Positions 35,164 through 43,675 of a DNA stretch of 64,000 bases are shown here, piece by piece; within the stretch, counting starts at the first letter, position 1; the number at the start of each line of letters is the position of its first letter. A program made the translations under genes and the position numbers. The stretch comes from Neptunomonas phycophila (lineage in GTDB: Bacteria > Pseudomonadota > Gammaproteobacteria > Pseudomonadales > Balneatricaceae), in contig NZ_MRCI01000003.1 in NCBI RefSeq assembly GCF_001922575.1, forward strand, positions 62,001 to 126,000. Reading direction: 5' to 3'. Below the pieces are notes generated by a model. That model made no database searches, was not told the origin of the DNA, and was given only the letters and a program-made list of their open reading frames with translations.

Positions 35164-36110
35164 TGTTTAAACCAGCACTCGCCATACTCACATGTATCGC
35201 TTCTTGCTTAATGGCTTCAATGACTTTCGCCAGCGATACACACATTTTGACAGCTCACCCTGCCACCTATGCCATAGCCAGATCTCTTACACACGAAACA
35301 AGCATCAAGATTACCCCTGCCGCGCCGCTCAAATTACCCGCTTCTCGCTTGTATTCTTACTTGGCTGGCCGCGGCAAAACGAAATTAATCCCTTTGGCCC
35401 AAACCGCTAATGCTGTCATCACCTTACACTCGCTATGGCCAGACGATCCGATTTATCCACATAGTCGTCGCTCTAATATACGTATTGTCCCCATCGACGC
35501 CGCACAGCCCTTAGATCAAGCCTTACCCGGCATAGCCACTATGCCGCCCGATAATAATCCAGACTTATATGAGCACTTTAATTTAGCGCCGATGCCCGCA
35601 AACGGTGAACAATCCGCCCCTTGGTTATCCCCAACGGCTTTAGGACGCATGGTAGATATTGTGGCGCGTGATCTCATGTCACTTTCGCCATCAGACACCG
35701 CCCAGATTGAAGAAAACCTAGCCGCTATAAAACATGAACTCCTTGTGCAAAAAGCCAAGACAGATCAAGCTTTAGCGAATGCTGACTCGTTAGTAACGCT
35801 CGCCTTAGGGCCCCATTTTGGTTACTTAGCCGCCGACTTAGGGCTAGAACTAGTGGGGACCATCACCGCATCTTCCCGGGAATGGGATGATGCCCGTCTC
35901 TCGTTGCTCTCTCAATGGATAGCCGAAGAAGATGTTGCGCTCGTTTTAGTAGACTCACATACCGTTACGCCAGCCATGCTAACGAGTATTAAAGCCAGTG
36001 GGGCACAACCCGTCTCCTTAGTTGGCGCCGCATTAAATACGCTGACCCCGATTGATTGGATAGGGCAAAACGTAGCGGCTATAGAAAAAGCCAGCACTCA
36101 ATCCGAGTAA
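35163..36110 (+). CDS. Second, divergent metal-binding protein of the same transporter
   Basis: 315 residues with a signal peptide ending MTFASDTHIL. The fold resembles ZnuA/TroA proteins at low level: ILTAHPATYAIARSL parallels the first ligand block, and the C-terminal ALVLVDSHTVTPAM with SLVGAALNTLTPIDWIGQNV parallels the last lobe. Several canonical ligands are replaced, so it may bind metal differently, bind a chelate, or act as an accessory. Having two binding proteins around one ATPase/permease set is unusual. It is the last gene of the operon. Confidence 0.72.
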   Translation: MFKPALAILTCIASCLMASMTFASDTHILTAHPATYAIARSLTHETSIKITPAAPLKLPASRLYSYLAGRGKTKLIPLAQTANAVITLHSLWPDDPIYPHSRRSNIRIVPIDAAQPLDQALPGIATMPPDNNPDLYEHFNLAPMPANGEQSAPWLSPTALGRMVDIVARDLMSLSPSDTAQIEENLAAIKHELLVQKAKTDQALANADSLVTLALGPHFGYLAADLGLELVGTITASSREWDDARLSLLSQWIAEEDVALVLVDSHTVTPAMLTSIKASGAQPVSLVGAALNTLTPIDWIGQNVAAIEKASTQSE

Positions 36111-36185
36111 ACCTAAGGCCGCGGCTTTATAGGTGCAGCCATGTATTCTACGACGCTATTTGAGTGACATTTAAATCGCCCATAT

Positions 36186-36205
36186 TGTAATGATAACGAT
36201 TATTG
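36186..36205. promoter_or_regulatory. Fur-box-like site before the ECF sigma gene
   Basis: TGTAATGATAACGATTATT matches the 19-bp Fur consensus GATAATGATAATCATTATC at 14 positions by eye. It lies about 55 bases before the sigma-factor start and 76 bases after the metal operon, so it most likely represses the sigma gene when iron is sufficient. Confidence 0.7.
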
Positions 36206-36258
36206 TTTAGTTTACGTGTTTTATTCAACAACCGTTATCCAATACAGGCTTGCTTTAC

Positions 36259-36780
36259 ATGTCTACTCGCGAAACCATGGCCCCGAAAGAGTTTGAAAAG
36301 CTTTATCAGCTCCATCATTCTTGGTTGCGTAACGTGCTCTTTCATCTACTGGGTAATAACGAAGACGCCGCCGATTTAGCGCAAGATGCTTTTATCCGCT
36401 TATGGCATCGCCCTAAAACGTTAGACACCACACAGCAAGTACGCGCTTACCTGCGTGTTATTGCACGAGGCTTGTGCGTCGACCTCTGGAGGCGGCGGCA
36501 AGTAGAACAAGCTTGGTTAGATACTTTAGCCAACCACCCCGACATCGAAGCACCATCCACCGAGCATCAGGTCACTATATTGCAAGCACTAACCGATATT
36601 GATCATATGCTTATCTCATTGCCAAAAAATGTATCTAAAGCCTTTACACTATCGGTTATTCAAGGGAAAACAGGTAAAGAAATCGCTAACGAGCTGTCTG
36701 TAAGTGAACGTATGGTTCGCCATTACTTATCAAACTCGCAACTCAACCACCAGCTCACCACCTACGCGGCGATAGCCTGA
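36259..36780 (+). CDS. ECF RNA polymerase sigma factor (FecI-like)
   Basis: About 173 residues from the ATG at 36259; a TTG at 36250 is also in frame. Region 2 contains FEKLYQLHHSWLRNVLFHLL and DAADLAQDAFIRLW; region 4 has KTGKEIANELSVSERMVRHYL, the helix-turn-helix for the -35 element. FecI-type factors usually need a FecR-like anti-sigma protein and a TonB-dependent receptor, and neither is encoded next to it here: the following gene is puuD. A Fur-like box upstream indicates control by iron. Confidence 0.87.
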   Translation: MSTRETMAPKEFEKLYQLHHSWLRNVLFHLLGNNEDAADLAQDAFIRLWHRPKTLDTTQQVRAYLRVIARGLCVDLWRRRQVEQAWLDTLANHPDIEAPSTEHQVTILQALTDIDHMLISLPKNVSKAFTLSVIQGKTGKEIANELSVSERMVRHYLSNSQLNHQLTTYAAIA

Positions 36781-36876
36781 CATTATCGTCACCTCGCGCA
36801 TTAACCCCAACCCCTCTCAAACAGCAAATCTGTACTGACTTAAAAAATTGGCAGAATTTGTGCATTATTAAAAAAA

Positions 36877-36906
36877 CTGACCAACTAGACAGGTTTCTTG
36901 TACTAT
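36877..36906 (+). promoter_or_regulatory. puuD promoter with overlapping RutR-like operator
   Basis: The palindrome CTGACCAACTAGACAG occupies 36877-36892. Its first half, CTGACC, is also the -35 box, followed by an 18-base spacer and TACTAT at 36901-36906. A bound repressor would cover the -35 element. The start codon is about 165 bases downstream. Confidence 0.7.
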
Positions 36907-37073
36907 AGGGCCGTTTATTATAGGCCTCTATTATAGACCTAACCTGTTTAAGTATCTGAAACTATAAGATAAAAGTCAGAAAACTTGTGAGCTGTCGTTA
37001 GTTTATAACAACGTCAATTCCGCACTGTAAACGCACAAGCCGCCATGATGTGGCACAAAATGAGGCATAGAGA

Positions 37074-38267
37074 ATGGATCCTTATCTGAACGATTGGCTA
37101 AGCTTGGTTATTCGTTTTTTACACGTCGTAACGGCAATTGCTTGGATTGGCGCATCGTTTTACTTCGTGTGGCTCGACAACACATTACAGACACCCCCCG
37201 ATTGGAAAAAAAAGAAGGGGATCTCAGGTGACTTGTGGGCAGTGCATGGTGGCGGTTTCTACGAAGTAGCTAAATACAAATTAGCTCCCGAAAGCATGCC
37301 GGAAACCCTCCATTGGTTTAAATGGGAGGCCTATAGCACATGGATTACCGGCTTTTTGATGCTGATACTGATTTATTATATCGGTGCAGATGCCTACTTA
37401 ATTGACCCAAATAAAGCCGATATCAGCCAAACGACGGCCATATTGATCGGAGTAGGGGCTATTTTTGGTAGCTACTTTATCTATGATTTTGCCTGCAAAA
37501 CGCCACTGGTTGAAAAAGGCCTGTTATTTGGCATTGTAATGCTAGTGTTACTGACGTTTTTAGCTTGGTTGCTCGGTTTAGTATTTAGCGATCGCGGTAC
37601 ATATATTCACATTGGTGCGATTATCGGTACTTGCATGGCGGCCAATGTGATGACGGTTATTATGCCCGGGCAAAGAGCACTCGTAACAGCGGTAGAGAAG
37701 GGCGAAGCCCCTGACCCTAAGTACGGTTATAACGCCAAACTGCGCTCTGTACACAATAACTACGCCACGTTACCCGTACTCTTTATTATGCTGAGTAATC
37801 ACTACCCAATGACCTTTGGCCATGAATACGGCTGGCTAGTACTCGGCGCTATCATGTTAATCGCAGCATGGGCACGCCACTTCTTTAACTTGCGTCACCG
37901 CGGTATCGTTAAGCCTTCCATTCTAATTTCCGCTATTGTGGCTTTTGCCGCGCTGGCATGGGTATTAAAACCAACACCCATCGAAGCGGTTGAAGGCTCT
38001 ACCGGTTTAACGGATGCACAAGCCATCACACTAGTGAAAGATAAATGCGGTACCTGCCACAGCAAAGCGCCAACCGATGATGTTTTCACCGTTGCACCCT
38101 CTGGTGTTATGTACGATACAAGCGACGAAATTATGAACTGGCTGCCCCGTATTCATGCCCGAGCCATTATCTCTAAGGATATGCCGTTTATGAATAAAAC
38201 CGAGATGACCGATGAGCAGCGTGCGCAATTATCCGAATGGATTACTAAAAAGCAGGCAGCCAAATAG
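37074..38267 (+). CDS. puuD: Urate hydroxylase PuuD
   Basis: 397 residues. Eight or so membrane helices form the N-terminal urate hydroxylase domain, beginning WLSLVIRFLHVVTAIAWIGASFYFVWLD, with the conserved GLWAVHGGG-like LWAVHGGGFYEVAKYKL segment. A C-terminal cytochrome c domain carries the heme motif CGTCHSK near residue 324 and the distal Met in KDMPFMN. The enzyme oxidises urate to 5-hydroxyisourate and passes electrons to the respiratory chain through the cytochrome domain. Hydroxyisourate hydrolase and OHCU decarboxylase are not in this window. A RutR-like operator overlaps its promoter. Confidence 0.93.
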   Translation: MDPYLNDWLSLVIRFLHVVTAIAWIGASFYFVWLDNTLQTPPDWKKKKGISGDLWAVHGGGFYEVAKYKLAPESMPETLHWFKWEAYSTWITGFLMLILIYYIGADAYLIDPNKADISQTTAILIGVGAIFGSYFIYDFACKTPLVEKGLLFGIVMLVLLTFLAWLLGLVFSDRGTYIHIGAIIGTCMAANVMTVIMPGQRALVTAVEKGEAPDPKYGYNAKLRSVHNNYATLPVLFIMLSNHYPMTFGHEYGWLVLGAIMLIAAWARHFFNLRHRGIVKPSILISAIVAFAALAWVLKPTPIEAVEGSTGLTDAQAITLVKDKCGTCHSKAPTDDVFTVAPSGVMYDTSDEIMNWLPRIHARAIISKDMPFMNKTEMTDEQRAQLSEWITKKQAAK

Positions 38268-38274
38268 CTTATCG

Positions 38275-38460
38275 CTATAAGATTTCACTCTTGTGAACCG
38301 TACGTGCCACATGGATTCCGAGCCGCTTAGCCATCCTAGTTAAGTTAGCTCGGTCCATTTCTAAACGTCGTGCTGTTACCGCCCAACTTCTCCTTCTTTA
38401 CGAAGTCGCTGGTGGATGAGGTCACGCCAAAATACCGCTGTAGCGTATCTTAAGCCCGCT
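38275..38460 (-). pseudogene. Decayed C-terminus of a NorR-like sigma-54 activator (Fis HTH)
   Basis: On the minus strand one frame reads VFWRDLIHQRLRKEGEVGR before a stop; a shifted frame then reads RRLEMDRANLTRMAKRLG up to a stop at 38275. The second piece is the characteristic Fis-type helix-turn-helix at the end of NorR/FhlA-class activators (usual form ALxLDRGNLHRLAKRLGL). A frame change between them, and no AAA+ domain upstream, show that this is a remnant. It sits between puuD and the TetR gene. Confidence 0.65.
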
Positions 38461-38558
38461 TAATATCGACAGTTTTATGAGAAGGCTACCTCATTAACAA
38501 TCCAAGCAACAGATTCTTGTTGTTGCTGCTGAGTTGGAGCGGTAAAGCTTTATTTGGC

Positions 38559-39203
38559 TTACCTCAGACTGACACCACAACCCTTCAAAATAATATGGAT
38601 CAATGTATCGCTGGCGGAATCATAATGACGGTTTGCTAACGGGTGGCTACCGAGTGCAGATTCAATCTGCACCGCAAAATCGGCGTAATGTTGAGTTGAT
38701 GACCAGAGCAAAAAGATCAGGTGCGCCGGATCAATAGGGTCCATCTTTCCTTGATCGATCCAGCTTTGGAAAACAGCGGTTCGTTGATCAAACCAGGCTT
38801 GATAACCATCGCTGAAATAATCTTGCAGTTGAGGGGCGCCGCTAATAATTTCTTTAGCGAATAAACGCGAAGCGAGAGGATAGGCCCTCGCAAAATGAAT
38901 TTTTTCTCGAATATACTCGGGTAAGACTTCTGCCGGGTTATGTTCAGGCGTTAGGTCATTAAGGGTGTTATCCCATAGCTCAATCGCTTGCTTGAGCACT
39001 GCCGTATATAGGCCCAGTTTATTTTTGAAGTAATAGTGCAAATTGGCCTTAGGCAGCTCAGCACGATCAGCAATTTTTTGCATACTCGCACCTTTAAAGC
39101 CATATAAAGCAAACTCCTCTTCCGCCGCGCGGAGTATTACCTCCTCGTTCTTTTGACGGATACGCCCTACATTTGGGGCGTCCTTTTCAACATCTACTGT
39201 CAT
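38559..39203 (-). CDS. RutR-like TetR-family regulator
   Basis: 214 residues. The N-terminal helix-turn-helix is GASMQKIADRAELPKANLHYYF. The ligand domain matches RutR block by block: EYIREKIHFARAYPLASRLF, GAPQLQDY, and PIDPAHLIFLLWSSTQHYADFA. E. coli RutR responds to uracil and thymine and controls pyrimidine and purine catabolic genes at TTGACCA-N2-TGGTCAA. Here the gene lies between puuD and an NCS2 permease, and palindromes of that type precede both and three other purine genes. The ligand is probably a purine catabolite, which is inference. Confidence 0.85.
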   Translation of the reverse strand: MTVDVEKDAPNVGRIRQKNEEVILRAAEEEFALYGFKGASMQKIADRAELPKANLHYYFKNKLGLYTAVLKQAIELWDNTLNDLTPEHNPAEVLPEYIREKIHFARAYPLASRLFAKEIISGAPQLQDYFSDGYQAWFDQRTAVFQSWIDQGKMDPIDPAHLIFLLWSSTQHYADFAVQIESALGSHPLANRHYDSASDTLIHIILKGCGVSLR

Positions 39204-39315
39204 TCATTAACCCCCACAGGACTCGCCCTCACTCATAGCAAAGTGGCTCACCTAATAACACAAGTCTTTATGATCAGTGCCACAAAAAGCAGCTATTATA
39301 GCGGCAGGGAAAAGA

Positions 39316-39370
39316 TAACCACCTACTTAATTACCACTAGCAACAGCGTGGACTCTTCAGTAGGTGGTTA
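39316..39370. repeat. Perfect 12-bp inverted repeat with 31-base spacer
   Basis: TAACCACCTACT at 39316-39327 and AGTAGGTGGTTA at 39359-39370. It lies between the TetR start and the 3' end of the NCS2 gene and could fold after the NCS2 message, but there is no T-run. Its role is unclear. Confidence 0.75.
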
Positions 39371-39403
39371 GTACGTAATAGAGGTGTTAGCTTAGCGCAT
39401 TAT

Positions 39404-40813
39404 TTAGGTTTTAATCGGATCTATCGCATCCGCAATTTCTGACTTAGCCACAGACTCTACACTAGCTGTTTGGCTCGCATCCTCTTCTGGCAAGATAAGA
39501 CTTAAGATAATCGCCGATAAACCACCTGTGGTAATCGCTGAGCCAAAAATATTTTGTACCACTTTTGGCATTTGACTGAGCACTTCTGGATTTAGCGCAA
39601 CGCCTAAACCCGTACCGAACGCGACAGCCATAATTAACATACTGCGTCGCCCAAGTGGCTCAGAAGCCAGGATCTTGATACCTGCGGCCGCGACGGTACC
39701 AAACATAATTAGCGTCGCTCCACCTAGAACAGGTTTAGGTATCATCTGCAGCACTCCACCGATAATAGGGAAGAGGCCTAAAATAACTAAAATGCCGGCA
39801 ATAAAATAACCCACATAACGACTTGCCACCCCAGTTAACTGAATTACGCCGTTGTTTTGGCTAAACGTTGTATTAGGGAAAGTGTTAAATGCCGCTGCTA
39901 ACATTGAGTTGAGCCCATCGGCAAACACGCCCCCTTTAATTCGGCCGATATACTCATCTCCTTTTATGGGTCGTTTAGAAATCAAACAGTTCGCCGTTAA
40001 GTCGCCAGTAGACTCAATAGCGGTAATCAAATAGATCAACGCAATGGGTAAAAACGCAGACCAATCAAATGAAAAACCGTATTTAAAGGGAACGGGAATA
40101 GAGATAGCAGGCAAAGCGGCTAAATTACCAAAGGACAGTTTTCCCATAAAAGCGGCAACGACACACCCCGCTATTAAGCCGATGATAATAGACGATAAGC
40201 GTAACCAAGCATTGCTAGAGCGATTAAGCATGATGATTGTAACCAGTACAAATCCTCCCAATGCTAAATTCGCACCACTGCCAAAGTCCGGAGCCTTAAA
40301 GCCACCGGCTAAGTCAGTGACTCCTACTTTAATTAAGCTTGCACCAATAATAGTAATCACGATACCCGTCACAAGCGGGGTGACTATGCGACGTAATTTA
40401 CCAATGAATTGGCTCAGTACAATCTCAACGAATGCACCTAAAAAACACACACCGACAATCAAGGACAGAATCTCTTCTGGCCCGCCACCTTTACCTTTAG
40501 CGATAAAGCCAGCCGCTAAGACAGAGCTTAAAAATGCAAAACTAGTCCCTTGTACACACACCATTCCCGAGCCAATACCCCACGGTCGACGCGCCTGAAT
40601 AAAGGTTCCCACACCGGATACGATTAGCGCCATGCTAATCAAATACGGAATATGTTCTCCTAAGCCTAGCACGCCACCAATAATCAACGTGGGTGTAATT
40701 ATCCCCACGAAGCTGGCTAATACATGTTGTAACGCTGCAAAAACGGCCTCCAAAAAAGGTGGCTTATCATCCAATTGATACAGTAGTTCTGAACCTGTTC
40801 CTTGCTCTTTCAT
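39404..40813 (-). CDS. NCS2-family nucleobase:cation symporter (xanthine/urate type)
   Basis: 469 residues, about 12-14 membrane helices. AALQHVLASFVGIITPTLIIGGVLGL, with the QH pair on helix 1, and TFSQNNGVIQLTGVASRYVG are NAT-family signatures; IESTGDLTANC carries the conserved Glu of helix 8. The sequence is closer to the XanP/UacT xanthine-urate branch than to uracil permease UraA, judged from the QH and QNNGV motifs. It would import xanthine or urate with a cation. The promoter carries the purine palindrome, and the gene is adjacent to its presumed regulator. Confidence 0.88.
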   Translation of the reverse strand: MKEQGTGSELLYQLDDKPPFLEAVFAALQHVLASFVGIITPTLIIGGVLGLGEHIPYLISMALIVSGVGTFIQARRPWGIGSGMVCVQGTSFAFLSSVLAAGFIAKGKGGGPEEILSLIVGVCFLGAFVEIVLSQFIGKLRRIVTPLVTGIVITIIGASLIKVGVTDLAGGFKAPDFGSGANLALGGFVLVTIIMLNRSSNAWLRLSSIIIGLIAGCVVAAFMGKLSFGNLAALPAISIPVPFKYGFSFDWSAFLPIALIYLITAIESTGDLTANCLISKRPIKGDEYIGRIKGGVFADGLNSMLAAAFNTFPNTTFSQNNGVIQLTGVASRYVGYFIAGILVILGLFPIIGGVLQMIPKPVLGGATLIMFGTVAAAGIKILASEPLGRRSMLIMAVAFGTGLGVALNPEVLSQMPKVVQNIFGSAITTGGLSAIILSLILPEEDASQTASVESVAKSEIADAIDPIKT

Positions 40814-40893
40814 GGGGATCTCCCGCTTGTTGATATAGCGCCTTCAATCTTGAATAAACGGGTTATTTAGGATTAAAGCCAATCTTACTGTGC

Positions 40894-40923
40894 TGTATAG
40901 CAAAAACCTGACCAATTGATCAG
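40894..40923 (-). promoter_or_regulatory. NCS2 permease promoter with overlapping RutR-like operator
   Basis: Operator 40908-40923 (CTGACCAATTGATCAG, palindromic except for one base pair). On the minus strand CTGATC is the -35 box, then an 18-base spacer, then TATACA (40894-40899). This is the same -35/operator/-10 geometry as at puuD. Confidence 0.72.
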
Positions 40924-41059
40924 AAAAAATGAATTTAAATATAAGTTATTGATAGTATTAACATTTATGAAGATACACACGGCTGTTCTCATAGATCGTT
41001 CAAATAGCTAATGCATCATAAAAGAGCTCTTTAAGAGAAAAAGCGACATTTTGGGGAAA

Positions 41060-41700
41060 TTTATTGGCTAGGTTATACACAGGAAGCCGCTGTAATTTTA
41101 TCCTAGTAGTTAAAGAACACGACGACATCTAGTAGTTAGTCACAATTGCATCCACACAACTTATGCACAGAAAAAGTTTTCAACAAGCCTAAGCTATTGA
41201 AATTATTTACTATTCACAAAGTTATACTGAAGTTATTATCTGTTAGCGTTTATGCTCTGCAATAAACCTGTGGATAAATCCAAGCACACGTTTTTTACAC
41301 TTATTAACATACTACACAGGTTTATACACAAATTTTCCTCTTAAGCATCCACGGATGTAATAAAATTAAATCGTTTGTGAATAAGCTATGTAAGGCAAGG
41401 GGTAAGAGATGGGGGTAATCATGTGAATAAATAGGGGTGTGCATAACTAGGCTTTTTACACACAGGCTATCCAAAACATGAACAGAGCTAAATGACAGAA
41501 TTACGCCGCAGTTGTCATTGCTATAACTTATTGATTATTATGGTTAAATATTGGATACAAACAGAAAAGAGGTTCCCTTATAATAACAACCATAACAATA
41601 CTTCTTTCTTTATATACATATATATTCTTTCTTTAGTTAATAAAAAGAAGAAAATTATATTTGGTTAATTTTTAACCATTTCTTCCTGATTAACTCCGCT
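41060..41700. other. Chromosomal replication origin oriC
   Basis: Located directly upstream of mnmG. DnaA boxes of the form TTATNCACA occur at 41073-41081, 41161-41169 and 41322-41330 (plus strand) and at 41269-41277 (perfect TTATCCACA), 41376-41384, 41422-41430 and 41438-41446 (minus strand); 41209-41217 has one mismatch. An AT-rich unwinding-type region follows at about 41560-41690 with long runs of A/T and TTCTTTCTTTA repeats. The density of boxes and the gidA-side location match gammaproteobacterial oriC. The 970 bases without a gene (40814-41782) are otherwise accounted for by the NCS2 promoter and mnmG leader. Confidence 0.88.
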
Positions 41701-41701
41701 G

Positions 41702-41707
41702 TATAAT
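41702..41707 (+). promoter_or_regulatory. -10 box of the probable mnmG promoter
   Basis: TATAAT about 75 bases before the mnmG start; no good -35 hexamer is visible at 16-18 bases upstream. Confidence 0.5.
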
Positions 41708-41782
41708 GCTCGGCCCGTTTTCCTAATACCGTCTTCAACGGAAGGAAAACATCGATTTATTACATTGTTTGAGGGTTGTGTT

Positions 41783-43675
41783 TTGGATTATCCGGATCGC
41801 TTTGATGTCATTGTTATTGGCGGTGGACATGCAGGTACTGAAGCTGCATTAGCTTCTGCTCGTATGGGTGCCAAAACTCTATTGCTTAGCCATAACATCG
41901 AAACGTTAGGCCAAATGTCATGCAACCCAGCCATAGGTGGTATTGGTAAGAGCCATTTGGTTAAAGAAATTGATGCACTTGATGGTGCAATGGCTAAAGC
42001 AGCAGATAAAGGCGGTATACAATTTCGGGTATTAAATTCTCGAAAAGGGCCTGCTGTAAGAGCAACACGAGCTCAAGCTGACCGTATTCTTTACAAAGCG
42101 GCGATTCGCGAAATTTTAGAAAACCAACCAAACTTACAATTATTCCAGCAAGCTGCGGACGATTTGATCGTCGAACAAGATCAAGTCAAAGGCGTTGTTA
42201 CACAAACAGGTATTCGTTTTTATGCCGAGTCTGTTGTACTAACGGCGGGCACCTTTTTAGGTGGGGTTATTCATATTGGTTTGGATAATCATTCAGGTGG
42301 CCGCGCTGGTGATCCTCCTTCAATCGCTCTCGCTAAACGTTTACGTGAAATGCCGTTTAGAGTGGATCGTTTAAAAACGGGAACACCCCCCCGTATTGAT
42401 GCACGCAGTGTTGATTTTTCAGTTATGCAAGAACAGCCCGGCGATACTCCTCTGCCTGTCATGTCTTTCATGGGCTCGGTAGACGATCACCCTCAGCAAA
42501 TTAGTTGTTACATTACTTATACTAATGAGCGCACCCACGATATTTTACGCGCAGGGTTAGATCGCTCACCGATGTATACCGGAGTGATTGAAGGGGTTGG
42601 GCCACGTTACTGCCCATCGATAGAAGATAAGATCATGCGTTTTGCTGATAAAAATCAGCATCAAATCTTTGTTGAGCCCGAAGGGTTAACGACGCACGAG
42701 CTTTACCCAAACGGGATATCAACCAGTTTACCTTTTGATATTCAATTGGCCGCTGTGCGCTCGATTAAGGGGTTTGAGAACGCACATATTCTTCGCCCTG
42801 GTTATGCCATCGAATATGATTACTTCAACCCACAAGACTTAAAGCACACACTTGAAACTAAGTATATGAACGGTCTTTATTTTGCCGGTCAAATAAACGG
42901 TACAACGGGTTATGAAGAAGCAGGTGCGCAAGGGTTATTAGCAGGCTTAAATGCGGCAGCTCGCTCTCAGGGTAAAGATCAATGGTATCCGCGTCGTGAT
43001 GAAGCGTATATTGGTGTGTTAGTTGATGATCTAATTACGATGGGCACCTCTGAACCGTATCGTATGTTTACCAGCCGTGCGGAATACCGTTTAATTCTGC
43101 GAGAAGATAATGCCGACCTGCGTCTGACCGAAAAAGGGCGAGAACTAGGTTTGGTAGGTGATGAACGATGGGCTGCTTTCTGTAAAAAGCGTGAATCTAT
43201 TGAACTAGAACAGCAGCGCTTGCGCAGTACATGGATTCAACCAAATACCCCTGAAGCCGAAAAACTAGCGGCTAAGCTCTCTTCTCCTATGAATCGAGAA
43301 TATAACTTAGCTGATTTATTAAAGCGCCCTGAGCTATCGTATGCCGACGTGGCTACCTTGAAAGGTGAACATCAAGAAGATCCACAAGTCGCTGAGCAGG
43401 TTGAAATTCAATTTAAATACGCTGGCTATATTGATCGTCAACTAGAAGACATTGAAAAGATGCGCCTTCAAGAGGACACACCTCTGCCGGAATCTTTCGA
43501 CTATGACATCATAGGCGGGTTGTCGAACGAGCTGAAAAGTAAATTGAATCAGCAACGCCCTTCAACGTTAGCACAAGCATCCCGTATTCAAGGAATGACA
43601 CCGGCAGCTATTTCTCTGCTGTTAGTTCAGTTGAAAAAACAACAAATGCTAAAAAAACAAAAGGTGGCTGGTTAA
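41783..43675 (+). CDS. mnmG: tRNA uridine-5-carboxymethylaminomethyl synthesis enzyme MnmG (GidA)
   Basis: About 630 residues. I start at the TTG at 41783 (MDYPDRFDV when initiated), because GAGGG sits 7 bases before it and family members begin MDYP; a TTG at 41765 would add six residues. The FAD-binding motif [12 protein letters not shown] and the signature [22 protein letters not shown] are intact, as is the second motif [12 protein letters not shown]. With MnmE it modifies the wobble uridine of several tRNAs. First gene after oriC, overlapping rsmG by one base. Confidence 0.95.
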   Translation: MDYPDRFDVIVIGGGHAGTEAALASARMGAKTLLLSHNIETLGQMSCNPAIGGIGKSHLVKEIDALDGAMAKAADKGGIQFRVLNSRKGPAVRATRAQADRILYKAAIREILENQPNLQLFQQAADDLIVEQDQVKGVVTQTGIRFYAESVVLTAGTFLGGVIHIGLDNHSGGRAGDPPSIALAKRLREMPFRVDRLKTGTPPRIDARSVDFSVMQEQPGDTPLPVMSFMGSVDDHPQQISCYITYTNERTHDILRAGLDRSPMYTGVIEGVGPRYCPSIEDKIMRFADKNQHQIFVEPEGLTTHELYPNGISTSLPFDIQLAAVRSIKGFENAHILRPGYAIEYDYFNPQDLKHTLETKYMNGLYFAGQINGTTGYEEAGAQGLLAGLNAAARSQGKDQWYPRRDEAYIGVLVDDLITMGTSEPYRMFTSRAEYRLILREDNADLRLTEKGRELGLVGDERWAAFCKKRESIELEQQRLRSTWIQPNTPEAEKLAAKLSSPMNREYNLADLLKRPELSYADVATLKGEHQEDPQVAEQVEIQFKYAGYIDRQLEDIEKMRLQEDTPLPESFDYDIIGGLSNELKSKLNQQRPSTLAQASRIQGMTPAAISLLLVQLKKQQMLKKQKVAG

